21,845 nt of DNA from Desulfobacterales bacterium (GTDB lineage Bacteria > Desulfobacterota > Desulfobacteria > Desulfobacterales > RPRI01). Position 1 is the stretch's first letter. Each line of letters starts with the position of its first letter. The translations under genes and the position numbers were made by a program. This document shows, one piece after another, positions 1 through 7,362 of the stretch. Under the pieces are notes generated by a model. That model saw only the letters and a list, made by a program, of their open reading frames with translations. It searched no databases and had not been told where the DNA came from. Location: positions 1-21,845 of the forward strand of contig JAGVOC010000220.1 of NCBI GenBank assembly GCA_020052975.1, given 5' to 3'.

Positions 1-405
1 ACCCAGCGATTCAAAGGAGTAGATAATGCCGGTAACGGTGCCCAGGAAGCCCAGGAGAGTAGAGACAGTAATCATGGTATCCAGAATACCCATATGGCGA
101 CGCATATTTCTGATTTCATCAGCCGCGGCTGATTCCATAGCCTTAGTCATGGAAAACTCACGGTGCAGTATGCCGCTGATCAGGATACGGATAAGGTAGT
201 CCTTCGAACCGGTCACCTTAACCCTCACAATATCCCAGTTACCAACACGGCAAAGTTCAAGAACTTCATCCACAAGCGCCTGATTCCTGTACCGGTCCGA
301 CTGAATCCAGAATATGGCCCGCTCAATGACAAAGGTCATTGCTATGATTGAACAGGCCAGGAGCGGATACATGACCGGCCCGCCTTTTAGAAATAAATCC
401 AGCAT
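1..405 (-). CDS. exbB: ExbB/TolQ/MotA-family proton channel protein, 3' end cut by window edge
   Basis: The first 135 residues are visible; the gene runs off the left edge. The protein begins MLDLFLKGGPVMYPLLACSI, giving a first membrane segment at about residues 8-30. A cytoplasmic stretch follows, and then a second hydrophobic segment with the family-typical pattern LLGFLGTVTGII at about 117-128. This is the layout of ExbB, the inner-membrane proton channel that energises TonB-dependent outer-membrane transport. A GGAGA ribosome site lies 10 bases before the ATG. It follows cobC by 55 bases in a unit headed by the BtuB receptor, so it probably powers corrinoid uptake, with exbD and tonB expected beyond the edge. 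TolQ or MotA cannot be excluded from the fragment, but the context favours ExbB. Confidence 0.85.
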   Translation of the reverse strand, partial: MLDLFLKGGPVMYPLLACSIIAMTFVIERAIFWIQSDRYRNQALVDEVLELCRVGNWDIVRVKVTGSKDYLIRILISGILHREFSMTKAMESAAADEIRNMRRHMGILDTMITVSTLLGFLGTVTGIIYSFESLG

Positions 406-460
406 AGTCTGTCGTTCTCCTTCAAAAATAGTTCAAACAATAATTTATTTTATTAAGAAT

Positions 461-1111
461 TTATGTCTGACTGCTGTTGACCACATAATTCATTCGTTTC
501 AGGACGGGGACCTCGTCATAGAAGACACACTCATTAAGAGCGCTGAAATCCTGTTCAATCCTGAATATATTCTGCAGGGGAATTCCCAGCAACTCACATA
601 TAATAATACGGTTGACACCGCCGTGGGCAACGATGGCAATTTTTTTTCCCTTTATTTTTGCAATGATATCATAGAAGACAGGCATGACTCGAGACCTTAC
701 ATCCATTGTGCTTTCACCGCCAACCGGGAAAAATTTAAGAGGGTCCTTTGCCCAGGCGCCTAACTCTCCCGGATACGTTTGCATAATTTCATCAAAAGTC
801 ATGCCCTCCCAATGTCCAAAACCGCGCTCTCTGAAATCGGGAACAATGACCGGCTTTAACCCAAAAGGCCGGCCAATAATTTCAGCACTCTTCGTGGCCC
901 TTAGCAAGTCTGAACAATAAACGGAATCGAGTAAATTGTCTGCGCCCGTCGACAAGCGAATTTCGTTTGTTTCATGAATAAGATAACTGGCCTGCCGTTC
1001 CATCTGTTTCTCGCCTTCCTGTGAAAGCGGTACATCCAGATGGCCTATGTATCTCTTTTGTTCAGCATTGATCGTCAAGCCATGACGAATGATATAACAA
1101 GTTGTTATCAT
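461..1111 (-). CDS. cobC: alpha-ribazole phosphatase (histidine phosphatase family)
   Basis: This 216-residue protein belongs to the histidine phosphatase (phosphoglycerate mutase-like) superfamily. The phospho-acceptor motif RHG is at residues 9-11, the acid/base Glu at about 95 (FRERGFGHWEG), and the second catalytic His at 163 (VAHGG). Its place directly after cobS in a B12 unit indicates CobC, which removes the 5'-phosphate from alpha-ribazole phosphate or from adenosylcobalamin phosphate at the end of nucleotide-loop assembly. The ATG lies 9 bases after the cobS stop with no clear ribosome site, so translational coupling is likely. The sequence alone cannot exclude a general phosphatase; the assignment rests on family plus context. 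Confidence 0.88.
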   Translation of the reverse strand: MITTCYIIRHGLTINAEQKRYIGHLDVPLSQEGEKQMERQASYLIHETNEIRLSTGADNLLDSVYCSDLLRATKSAEIIGRPFGLKPVIVPDFRERGFGHWEGMTFDEIMQTYPGELGAWAKDPLKFFPVGGESTMDVRSRVMPVFYDIIAKIKGKKIAIVAHGGVNRIIICELLGIPLQNIFRIEQDFSALNECVFYDEVPVLKRMNYVVNSSQT

Positions 1112-1120
1112 AATAATAAT

Positions 1121-1900
1121 TTATTTTGAATAAAACCCTAAAAACATTAATAGGAATATAACCTCACTCATTTCCGTAATTGCGCCCAAATTGTCACCGG
1201 TGAGTCCGCCGAACTTTTTTGCAAAGAAGCGCGACATCAAAAAAGATAAGATATACACCGATATTAAGATGGCAATCATTTTCAGAAGCATTATTAATTG
1301 AGATACAAGCAGAAGAATTGCGGCGGTTATGCCCAATATAAAACATGTCGCTATGAACAACTCCCAGGCGCCCGTCTGTTCGATGAAGATTTTCCCTAAA
1401 CCATCGCTCCGGGCGCTTTTGGCATGAAAGAGGGCTGGAACCATGCTCCAGCGGGCGAGCGCCGGGGTCAGGACCAGCGCGACGTAAGCAGTTGAACCCG
1501 GCAGGAAATCAACGTTCTTGAACAGAAGATATTTTAATAAAATGATCAAAACAATAGAAACAACTCCGATCGGGCCGGCGGCGCTATCCTTCATGATGGC
1601 TATCATTTTTTCTTTGCTTTTCCGTGATGCCAGGGCATCAACAGTATCGGAAAGCCCGTCGAGATGAAACCCGCCGTTACTTAAGACAAGTACCACGACC
1701 TGCAGTGCGGCAACGATATCATATGGAAATATCCGGCCAAAGATCGCAAATACCAGGGCAAGCAAAAATCCCTGTATCAGGCCAACCAGAGGGAAATAGG
1801 CGCTGCTCTTGCCCATATCGTCCATGTTTGCATGAACAGACCCGGGCGGCACCGGTAAAATCGTAAGAAATTGAACTGCGCCAAGTAGTTTCTTCAACAT
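1121..1900 (-). CDS. cobS: adenosylcobinamide-GDP ribazoletransferase (cobalamin synthase)
   Basis: This 259-residue polytopic membrane protein carries the CobS signature GGFHLDGLSDTVDAL at residues 76-90 and MKDSAAGPIG at about 103-112, followed by several hydrophobic segments to the C-terminus. CobS joins adenosylcobinamide-GDP to alpha-ribazole (or its phosphate) at the inner membrane, completing the cobalamin. Length is normal for the family. The start has AAGGG about 8 bases upstream. It lies 13 bases after the cobT stop and 9 bases before cobC, within the cobU-cobT-cobS-cobC series for nucleotide-loop assembly. Confidence 0.95.
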   Translation of the reverse strand: MLKKLLGAVQFLTILPVPPGSVHANMDDMGKSSAYFPLVGLIQGFLLALVFAIFGRIFPYDIVAALQVVVLVLSNGGFHLDGLSDTVDALASRKSKEKMIAIMKDSAAGPIGVVSIVLIILLKYLLFKNVDFLPGSTAYVALVLTPALARWSMVPALFHAKSARSDGLGKIFIEQTGAWELFIATCFILGITAAILLLVSQLIMLLKMIAILISVYILSFLMSRFFAKKFGGLTGDNLGAITEMSEVIFLLMFLGFYSK

Positions 1901-1913
1901 CCTTTAACCCTTG

Positions 1914-2969
1914 TTATTTATTCTGATCAGAAATTCCGGCCTCGCTGAAGGTCGCCATTTCCCGGTAAATTTTAAGTCCTGCGTCGATAATGGTCATGGC
2001 AAGGGCGGCCCCAGTGCCTTCACCCAAGCGAAGGTCGAGGTTCAGGATCGGCTGTAATTTCATATGGGCAAGCATGGCCTGATGTCCCTTCTCCACCGAA
2101 TTGTGGGCGGCAAACAAATAATCGGCAACATCCGGATTCAGGGAATACGCGACCAGTGCGCCCGCTGTTGAAATGAACCCGTCGATAACAACCGGAATTC
2201 CTTTCTCGGCGGCGCCCAGGCATAGACCGGCAATGCCGCCAATTTCAGCACCGCCGATTTTTGCCAGCACATCTAACCCGTCCAGAGGATCGGGGCGATT
2301 TACAGAAATTGCTTTGGTGATGACCCGGATCTTATTACTGAGAGCAATTTCGTCGATACCGGTTCCCTTGCCGGTAACATCCGATACAGATTTTCCGGTT
2401 ATGACCGCGGCAATTGCCGATGAAGGGGTCGTATTGGCAATGCCCATATCACCTGTTCCAAAGAGCCGGTAACCCATGTCAGCATATTCCTGCGCCAGTA
2501 CCCTGCCGACTTCAATACATCGGACGGCCTCGTCGTGCGTCATGGCCGGCCCCAAGGCAATATTCTTCGTCCCATAGACTACTTTCCTTGCAACGAGTCC
2601 CTTCAGGTCGTCAAAGTTATATTTCACCCCAATGTCGATGACAACCACATCTGCTCCGGCGTGCCGTGCGAGCACGTTAATTCCTGCTCCACCTTTAATG
2701 AAATTAAAAACCATCTGGGCGGTCACCGCCTGAGGGAACGCACTAACGCCTTCTTCTGCCACGCCGTGGTCGCCTGCAAATGTGAATACAACCTTTTTTG
2801 GTATCTCAGGCATTTCAGTGTTGTAAATCGCAACCAGTCTGCGGGCAAACTCTTCCAGCCGACCGAGGCTACCGGGCGGTTTCGTCAGGTTGTCAAGCCG
2901 TTGCTGTGCAATCTTATATAACCCGGTTCTTACGGGTCGAATATTTCCTATCAACGCCTTCATGTTCAT
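1914..2969 (-). CDS. cobT: nicotinate-nucleotide--dimethylbenzimidazole phosphoribosyltransferase
   Basis: CobT activates the lower-ligand base (DMB or related) by transferring phosphoribose from nicotinate mononucleotide, giving alpha-ribazole phosphate. The 351-residue length matches the family. Recognisable motifs are [12 protein letters not shown] at about 28-39, FTFAGDHGV, and the C-terminal [11 protein letters not shown], in which the Glu is residue 317, the number of the catalytic Glu described for the Salmonella enzyme. The first ATG is preceded by AAGGAG at 6 bases, so it is preferred over the ATG two codons later. It sits 25 bases after cobU and 13 before cobS. No dimethylbenzimidazole synthesis gene (bluB or bza) is visible, so the base is made elsewhere or salvaged. 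Confidence 0.96.
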   Translation of the reverse strand: MNMKALIGNIRPVRTGLYKIAQQRLDNLTKPPGSLGRLEEFARRLVAIYNTEMPEIPKKVVFTFAGDHGVAEEGVSAFPQAVTAQMVFNFIKGGAGINVLARHAGADVVVIDIGVKYNFDDLKGLVARKVVYGTKNIALGPAMTHDEAVRCIEVGRVLAQEYADMGYRLFGTGDMGIANTTPSSAIAAVITGKSVSDVTGKGTGIDEIALSNKIRVITKAISVNRPDPLDGLDVLAKIGGAEIGGIAGLCLGAAEKGIPVVIDGFISTAGALVAYSLNPDVADYLFAAHNSVEKGHQAMLAHMKLQPILNLDLRLGEGTGAALAMTIIDAGLKIYREMATFSEAGISDQNK

Positions 2970-2994
2970 AAACAGCTCCTTTTAAAACATAATT

Positions 2995-3513
2995 CTATCT
3001 TTTCAACTGAAGCGGCAATCCGCTGACTATAAGATAAACTTCATCGGCAATTTGAGCGACCTTTTGATTAAGTTGTCCGGCCATATCCCTGAAAATTCTC
3101 GTCGATCTGTTGCTCGGTACGATTCCCATACCTACCTCATTGGAAACCACGATTATCGTGCCCTTAAATTCAACCATACACGAAAGGAAATCGTCTGTTA
3201 CTTCCGTTATTTTCTCTTCATGATCCGGGTATTTGCCGAGGAGATTGGACATCCAGAGGGTCAGGCAATCAACAACGATCGTATTATACAAACCCAGTAT
3301 CGGCCTCAGCGCCTTTCCGAGGTAGATCGGCTCTTCGATGGTATTCCACCGGTTGCCCCTCTGCTTCCGATGCCTCTGAATCCTCTGTCCCATTTCCTCG
3401 TCAAGAGCCTCGGCAGTGGCTAAAAACAGTTTCTTCCCCTCTAATTTTTCCGCCAGTTTTAGGGCAAAATTGCTTTTACCGCTCCTGGCCCCGCCTGTCA
3501 CCAAAACTATCAT
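2995..3513 (-). CDS. cobU: adenosylcobinamide kinase / adenosylcobinamide-phosphate guanylyltransferase
   Basis: This bifunctional enzyme phosphorylates adenosylcobinamide and then transfers GMP to it, giving AdoCbi-GDP for CobS. The 172-residue protein begins MIVLVTGGARSGKSNFALK, with the P-loop at residues 7-14. A His at 48 in RIQRHRKQR corresponds to the His guanylylated in characterised CobU, and NEVGMGIVP comes later. An open frame extends 34 codons further upstream, but that part lacks family similarity. The chosen ATG overlaps the cobD stop as ATGA and has AGAGGG about 8 bases before it. Length is normal for the family. Confidence 0.95.
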   Translation of the reverse strand: MIVLVTGGARSGKSNFALKLAEKLEGKKLFLATAEALDEEMGQRIQRHRKQRGNRWNTIEEPIYLGKALRPILGLYNTIVVDCLTLWMSNLLGKYPDHEEKITEVTDDFLSCMVEFKGTIIVVSNEVGMGIVPSNRSTRIFRDMAGQLNQKVAQIADEVYLIVSGLPLQLKR

Positions 3514-4586
3514 CCAATAATCCCTCTTAACTTTTTGATCAAGACGATATTCTCTTTGTGTTTTTTTACAGCTACCCGGAAGTAACGGGTTCCAAGGCCA
3601 TGGAAAGTACCACAATCCCTTATCAGTATGCCTTCTTGAACCAGTCGGTCTCTAAGCTCCGTTGAGTTTAAGCAGATCCGGTTGGCCATGTGGACGAGGA
3701 TAAAGTTGGCTGCACTCTCATAGGTCTTCAAGCCGGGGATTTCATCCAATGCATTTCTCAAAAACTCTCTTTCAGTTGTTACATATTTTCTTGTATCCTT
3801 TATGTAATCCCCATCAAGAAGGGCCTTTGCCGCTGCCCTCTGTCCCAGAGAGCTGACCGTCCATGGTGGTTTATTCTCCCTGATCTTTGCAATACAGGAT
3901 GTTCCGGCTACCATATAACCGATCCGAAGCCCCGGAATGCCAAAAAACTTGGTCATTGACCTCATGACCATCAGGTTGGGAAACCTGAAGATCTCTTTCT
4001 TGACGGATTCCCCCTCTACAAAATCCATGAAGGCCTCATCAACTAAGAGCAACGTCCCAACATCGCTCGCTCTTGCTAAAACACGACAGAGTTCATCCTT
4101 ATAGGTGAGGAGACCGGAGGGGTTTGCCGGATTGCAGAAATAGACTATGTCAAAACCATCTCTCAGCCGGGAGCAAAGGTCGGCAATCGCCAAGGGAAAA
4201 CCCTTTCTCGCCTCTGTTGGGAAGTACGACACCTCCGCACCGACCATCTTGAGGGCCTTTTCATACTCACTGAAGGCAGGAGTAATGATTAATGCTTTTC
4301 CGGGTTTGAATACCATGGGTATCCGGTAGATAAACTCCGTCGAACCGTTCCCCACGAGGATGTTGTCACGATCGATACCGTGGTATTCCGACAACCCTGA
4401 GATGAGATCAAAGGAATCAATATCGGGATAGTTCAAGACGGAATCTGCTTCCTTTACTATTGTTTCCAGCACTGCAGGCGGATAGCCCAGTGGATTTATG
4501 TTGGCGCTGAAATCAATAATCCTGTCCTCATCGATCCCGCATCTTCTGGAAATCTCACTGACATTGCCGCCATGTTCGTTCTTCAT
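3510..4586 (-). CDS. cobD: L-threonine-O-3-phosphate decarboxylase (PLP-dependent, CobD type)
   Basis: This class I/II aminotransferase-fold PLP enzyme has about 358 residues. Near the N-terminus is HGGN (5-8), then DFSANINPLGYP (25-36), which is typical of CobD. CNPANPSG is at 151-158, DEAF at 183-186, and the Schiff-base lysine is K213 in SMTKFFGIPGLRIGY. CobD decarboxylates L-threonine phosphate to (R)-1-aminopropan-2-ol phosphate, the linker attached by CbiB, its upstream neighbour. The chosen ATG overlaps the cbiB stop as ATGA. An in-frame ATG five codons upstream (4601) is also possible, since neither has a strong ribosome site. The stop overlaps the start of cobU. A histidinol-phosphate aminotransferase is the main alternative, but context and the HGGN start favour CobD. 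Confidence 0.92.
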   Translation of the reverse strand: MKNEHGGNVSEISRRCGIDEDRIIDFSANINPLGYPPAVLETIVKEADSVLNYPDIDSFDLISGLSEYHGIDRDNILVGNGSTEFIYRIPMVFKPGKALIITPAFSEYEKALKMVGAEVSYFPTEARKGFPLAIADLCSRLRDGFDIVYFCNPANPSGLLTYKDELCRVLARASDVGTLLLVDEAFMDFVEGESVKKEIFRFPNLMVMRSMTKFFGIPGLRIGYMVAGTSCIAKIRENKPPWTVSSLGQRAAAKALLDGDYIKDTRKYVTTEREFLRNALDEIPGLKTYESAANFILVHMANRICLNSTELRDRLVQEGILIRDCGTFHGLGTRYFRVAVKKHKENIVLIKKLRGIIG

Positions 4587-5536
4587 TGTTTTATTATCCA
4601 TAGAGTAATTGTGCAAATAATGGCCATCAAGAGGGACGAGGTAAACATGATGGCCCATACTTTCTTTACATCTTTTTTATCCGTTTCCTTCAGTCTGTCA
4701 CCAATAGTGGGCTTGCGGATGATCTCTCCAGAATATATGTTTTCACCGCCGATCCGGATGCCAAGAGCCCCGGCCACTGCCGCTTCCGGTATCCCGCTGT
4801 TGGGGCTTGTGTGGTTTCTACCGTCCCTCCGCATAATCCTCCAGGAATCCCGCCAGTTAAACCTCAAGATGAAAGAGGCTATTGTGATAATAAATCCGGT
4901 AATCCTTGCCGGTATCCAATTAAGGACATCGTCCATCTTTGCGGAAAAACAGCCGATGTCCATGTACTTAGCGTCTTTATATCCTACCATGGAGTCGAGG
5001 GTATTGACTGCCTTATAGGTCATGGCGAGAGGGAGACCGCCAACGGCCAAATAGAACATTGGAGCCACAATACCGTCCGACAGGTTTTCTGATACCGTCT
5101 CAATAACGGCTCGCAGGATCTCAGCCTCATCGAGATTGGCGGTATCCCTTCCCACGATCATGGAAAGGCCCTTTCTTGCCGCTTCCATATCCCCGCGTGT
5201 CAGGGCGTCTATTACAACCCTGCTTTCCTTATAGAGAGATCTGGCAGCGAGGGTAAGGGAGGCAAGCAGGGCCGTGGTGATCATACCGAATAATGCGCCG
5301 ATAAAGAAAGAAATCTCCGTTATCCCGTAGGTTATGAAGAAAGCGGGGATAATGACCGAAAACCACAGAACTATCCCTCCTTTTTTCTCCGAGGCATGGG
5401 TGGTGTGGGCACGTATCTTCCCCTCGACGAACCTCGTCCACCTTCCGATAATGGCCACAGGATGAGGGAACCAGCGAGGATCGCCGACGATGATGTCAAT
5501 GATGTAAGCACCAATAAAGACCTCTACTGTCATCAT
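4583..5536 (-). CDS. cbiB: adenosylcobinamide-phosphate synthase, membrane protein
   Basis: This 317-residue polytopic inner-membrane protein begins MMTVEVFIGAYIIDIIVGDP. It carries the CbiB hallmark GDPRWFPHPV (18-27) and, later, an RDT motif, LSDGIVAPMFY and VNTLDSMVGYK. CbiB condenses adenosylcobyric acid with aminopropanol (phosphate), linking corrinoid uptake to the CobU/T/S steps. Its stop overlaps cobD as ATGA. Its first ATG overlaps, as ATGATG, the stop of a small open frame upstream, and there is no good ribosome site of its own. This suggests translational coupling to that small frame. The second ATG at 5533 is an equally possible start. Confidence 0.95.
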   Translation of the reverse strand: MMTVEVFIGAYIIDIIVGDPRWFPHPVAIIGRWTRFVEGKIRAHTTHASEKKGGIVLWFSVIIPAFFITYGITEISFFIGALFGMITTALLASLTLAARSLYKESRVVIDALTRGDMEAARKGLSMIVGRDTANLDEAEILRAVIETVSENLSDGIVAPMFYLAVGGLPLAMTYKAVNTLDSMVGYKDAKYMDIGCFSAKMDDVLNWIPARITGFIITIASFILRFNWRDSWRIMRRDGRNHTSPNSGIPEAAVAGALGIRIGGENIYSGEIIRKPTIGDRLKETDKKDVKKVWAIMFTSSLLMAIICTITLWIIKQ

Positions 5537-5697
5537 TTTAGGTAAAGACCGGCTCTTCCGGCGAAATCGACCACCAATTTTCGGAATTTATCGATGATTT
5601 GGTTTCCGATCACTCTACCTTCTCCAAAAACCAGCGCGTACGTCGGCTGTCTCGGCCCTTGTTTTTCCTTTCCCATCCCCTGTATATACATAGACAT
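5533..5697 (-). CDS. small open frame of about 54 codons ending on the cbiB start, unknown
   Basis: This frame is read between the Dph6-like gene and cbiB. It starts at one of three in-frame ATGs (5697, 5691 or 5676) and ends with a TGA overlapping the cbiB ATG, the same arrangement as the neighbouring gene pairs. The second half looks protein-like, with the segment YALVFGEGRVIGNQIIDKF followed by a basic and hydrophobic tail ending GLYLK. I do not recognise the family. It does not resemble the C-terminus expected for a cob(I)alamin adenosyltransferase, although it overlaps, in another frame, the start of one. It may be a small coupled protein, or the 3' remnant of a gene lost in a deletion. 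Confidence 0.35.
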   Translation of the reverse strand: MSMYIQGMGKEKQGPRQPTYALVFGEGRVIGNQIIDKFRKLVVDFAGRAGLYLK

Positions 5698-5707
5698 CCC
5701 TTTTCAT
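5615..5707 (-). pseudogene. 5' remnant of a cob(I)alamin adenosyltransferase (CobO/BtuR/CobA type)
   Basis: An ATG with a strong ribosome site (AAGGAG, 7 bases upstream) opens a frame beginning MKRDVYVYTGDGKGKT. This is the characteristic N-terminus and P-loop of corrinoid adenosyltransferases (consensus VYTGxGKGKTTAALG). Directly after GKGKT the similarity stops and the frame runs to TAG after 30 codons, against roughly 170-200 residues in intact enzymes. The intact start and P-loop with nothing behind suggest an internal deletion in a former cobO gene, which commonly sits in this position among cob genes. A sequencing or assembly error could also produce a frameshift here, but could not restore the missing length. 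Confidence 0.65.
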
Positions 5708-5711
5708 ATCC

Positions 5712-6443
5712 TTACTCCTTTTTTTCTTGCGTCCTGTCAAAAATCTTTTCCTCACCGGTAACCGTTTCTGCCAATTCACATTCCGATATATCGAGAAAGT
5801 GGTGCTGATCACGGGTGATCTTTTCCGCTCTGATGATGTTTATTCTTTTTTTGAATATAGGGCTCGATACCACGAAGGTATGATATTCTCCATTCTCACC
5901 AGAGATATCAATACCCCTGACCTTCGAGATTTCTCTGACAAAATCTTTATCAATCCAGCGTCCCAGCCATTCCGGGCCCAGCAAATCCTTCCTGGTAGCC
6001 ACAATAACGGCTCCAAAACCGGCTTCTATCAATTCCTGTATCAGATTCTCCCTTTTCTTTTCACCCCACAGAGGTAAGACAGCGCTTATTCCTGATTCCT
6101 TACTGACCCTTTCTACCCATTCTCTATGCGCTTCGACGTCAATGTCTCCAAAAATACCCACCTCAACTCCTTTCTCTTTCAAAGAGGAGACAGCCTTCTT
6201 AAATTCTGTTTCATAACTTTCCCATGAACTCCTCACCTGAACAACAGGAAGACCTATTGCCTCCCCCTGGAGCTGCAAAATTCTTGTCCTGATGCCGTGA
6301 GATCGGGAAACCTCTCCATCTTCAGCTATCATACTCAAGAGGTGGGTTATCTGGAAACTCTTCATTGCCCTGTAATAAGACAGAGCCCCATCCTTACCGC
6401 CGCTCCAGGAAACAAAAGCCTTTAATTTTACGTCCTTCTCCAT
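5712..6443 (-). CDS. Dph6/MJ0570-like PP-loop ATP-pyrophosphatase family protein
   Basis: This 243-residue protein belongs to the adenine nucleotide alpha-hydrolase superfamily. The PP-loop SWSGGKDGAL is at about residues 12-21, followed by SHGIRTRILQLQGEAIGLP, GDIDVEAHREW, LPLWGEKKREN and the C-terminal GENGEYHTFVV, all typical of the diphthine-ammonia ligase / MJ0570 family. Family members activate a carboxylate by adenylation and form an amide. Bacteria lack diphthamide, so the substrate here is unknown. The ATG at 6443 is chosen because GGAGGTG lies 7 bases upstream; the frame is open for 21 more codons but those overlap the previous gene. It overlaps the 3' end of the asparagine-synthase-like gene by 16 bases. 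Placement within a riboswitch-controlled B12 unit suggests a corrinoid-related amidation; this is inference. Confidence 0.8.
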   Translation of the reverse strand: MEKDVKLKAFVSWSGGKDGALSYYRAMKSFQITHLLSMIAEDGEVSRSHGIRTRILQLQGEAIGLPVVQVRSSWESYETEFKKAVSSLKEKGVEVGIFGDIDVEAHREWVERVSKESGISAVLPLWGEKKRENLIQELIEAGFGAVIVATRKDLLGPEWLGRWIDKDFVREISKVRGIDISGENGEYHTFVVSSPIFKKRINIIRAEKITRDQHHFLDISECELAETVTGEEKIFDRTQEKKE

Positions 6444-7360
6444 TCTGTTACACCTCCACACACACGACAGTGAAATGCCCTCTGATCCATCCCTGCACTG
6501 CAACACTCACAGGTTTTCTGCCCCCTTTCGGGGGCAGGGATTTCGCCTACCACCTGCGAGTATATACGATAGTAGTAAAAATGTTCTTTATTCCAGAATT
6601 TTATCGGGGATTTTCTCCTTTCCTCTTCGAACTCTTCGTCCGACACCTTTGCTGCGACAATCTTTCTCATCTCCGTCATGCCGGAGCCGTATTCCAGAGG
6701 CCTTTTACTCTGCCAGAGTATTTTTTCCGGCAGCACGCCTTCAAAGGCCTTCCTGAGGATCCACTTTCCCCACGTTTGTCCATTTTCTTCCCTAACCTTG
6801 AGATTAAGGGGAATCTTCTGAGAGAACCTCACAAATTCTTTATCCAGAAAAGGTTGTTTGATATGGATCCCAAAGGCTTCCCCAATTTTATTCGAACTGA
6901 ATTGCATAGTTGAATGCATCCGGCGCATGTACCGTTCGAGGTCTTTCATCTTTAACATGAAATCATAACCTGCAAAGATCTCATCGCCTCCGTCACCTGT
7001 CATCATGCTGCCGATCCCCAGACCCTTTGCATATCTGAGTCCCAGATAAACAGTGACATCGTTGGGAACAGCAGGATCAAAACTTCTGAGTATCCTTATG
7101 ACTTCGGGAATTGTGTTGATGGCCTCTTCCTCCCCTATCGTCTTATGGTGATACTCGATATTGAGAAACTCAGCTACCTGGGCAGCATAGTGCCTATCCT
7201 CCCCATACGATTCGAGCCCGATGGAGACTGCTTTCCCGTCTTTTGCATAGGCAGCTGCAAGGGAAGAATCCAGACCTCCGGAAAGGAGAATCCCCTCGGC
7301 TCGATTTCTGCTAACCGCTTCGGTAAATCTTTTTTTTAATTCGTGAATAATATCGTTCAC
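6428..7360 (-). CDS. asparagine-synthase-like ATP-dependent ligase lacking the glutaminase domain, Cys-rich tail
   Basis: About 310 residues matching only the synthetase half of asparagine synthase B. The PP-loop LLSGGLDSSLAA is near residues 25-36, MTGDGGDEIFAGYDF lies mid-protein, then QPFLDKEFV and WILRKAFEGVLPEKI. The N-terminal Ntn glutaminase domain is absent, so the nitrogen donor must be ammonia, another subunit or a different amine. The C-terminus carries CxCC and CxxC pairs (near 284-301), which look like a small zinc ribbon. The start is not an ATG. GTG at 7360 is preferred for spacing from GAG, but TTG at 7366, overlapping the btuB stop, is possible. It is followed directly by the Dph6-like gene, so the two may work as a pair on a corrinoid or corrinoid precursor; this is unproven. 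Confidence 0.78.
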   Translation of the reverse strand: MNDIIHELKKRFTEAVSRNRAEGILLSGGLDSSLAAAYAKDGKAVSIGLESYGEDRHYAAQVAEFLNIEYHHKTIGEEEAINTIPEVIRILRSFDPAVPNDVTVYLGLRYAKGLGIGSMMTGDGGDEIFAGYDFMLKMKDLERYMRRMHSTMQFSSNKIGEAFGIHIKQPFLDKEFVRFSQKIPLNLKVREENGQTWGKWILRKAFEGVLPEKILWQSKRPLEYGSGMTEMRKIVAAKVSDEEFEEERRKSPIKFWNKEHFYYYRIYSQVVGEIPAPERGQKTCECCSAGMDQRAFHCRVCGGVTEWRRT

Positions 7361-7362
7361 AA

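Noticed and set aside
3514..3615. 34-codon upstream extension of CobU
   Set aside because: The extension lies inside cobD and lacks family similarity; the ATGA overlap, ribosome site and P-loop position fix the start at 3513.
5640..5707. programmed -1 frameshift in the adenosyltransferase remnant
   Set aside because: The A-run is only five long, not the usual slippery heptamer, and the downstream frame is +1, not -1; the downstream protein also does not resemble the rest of an adenosyltransferase.
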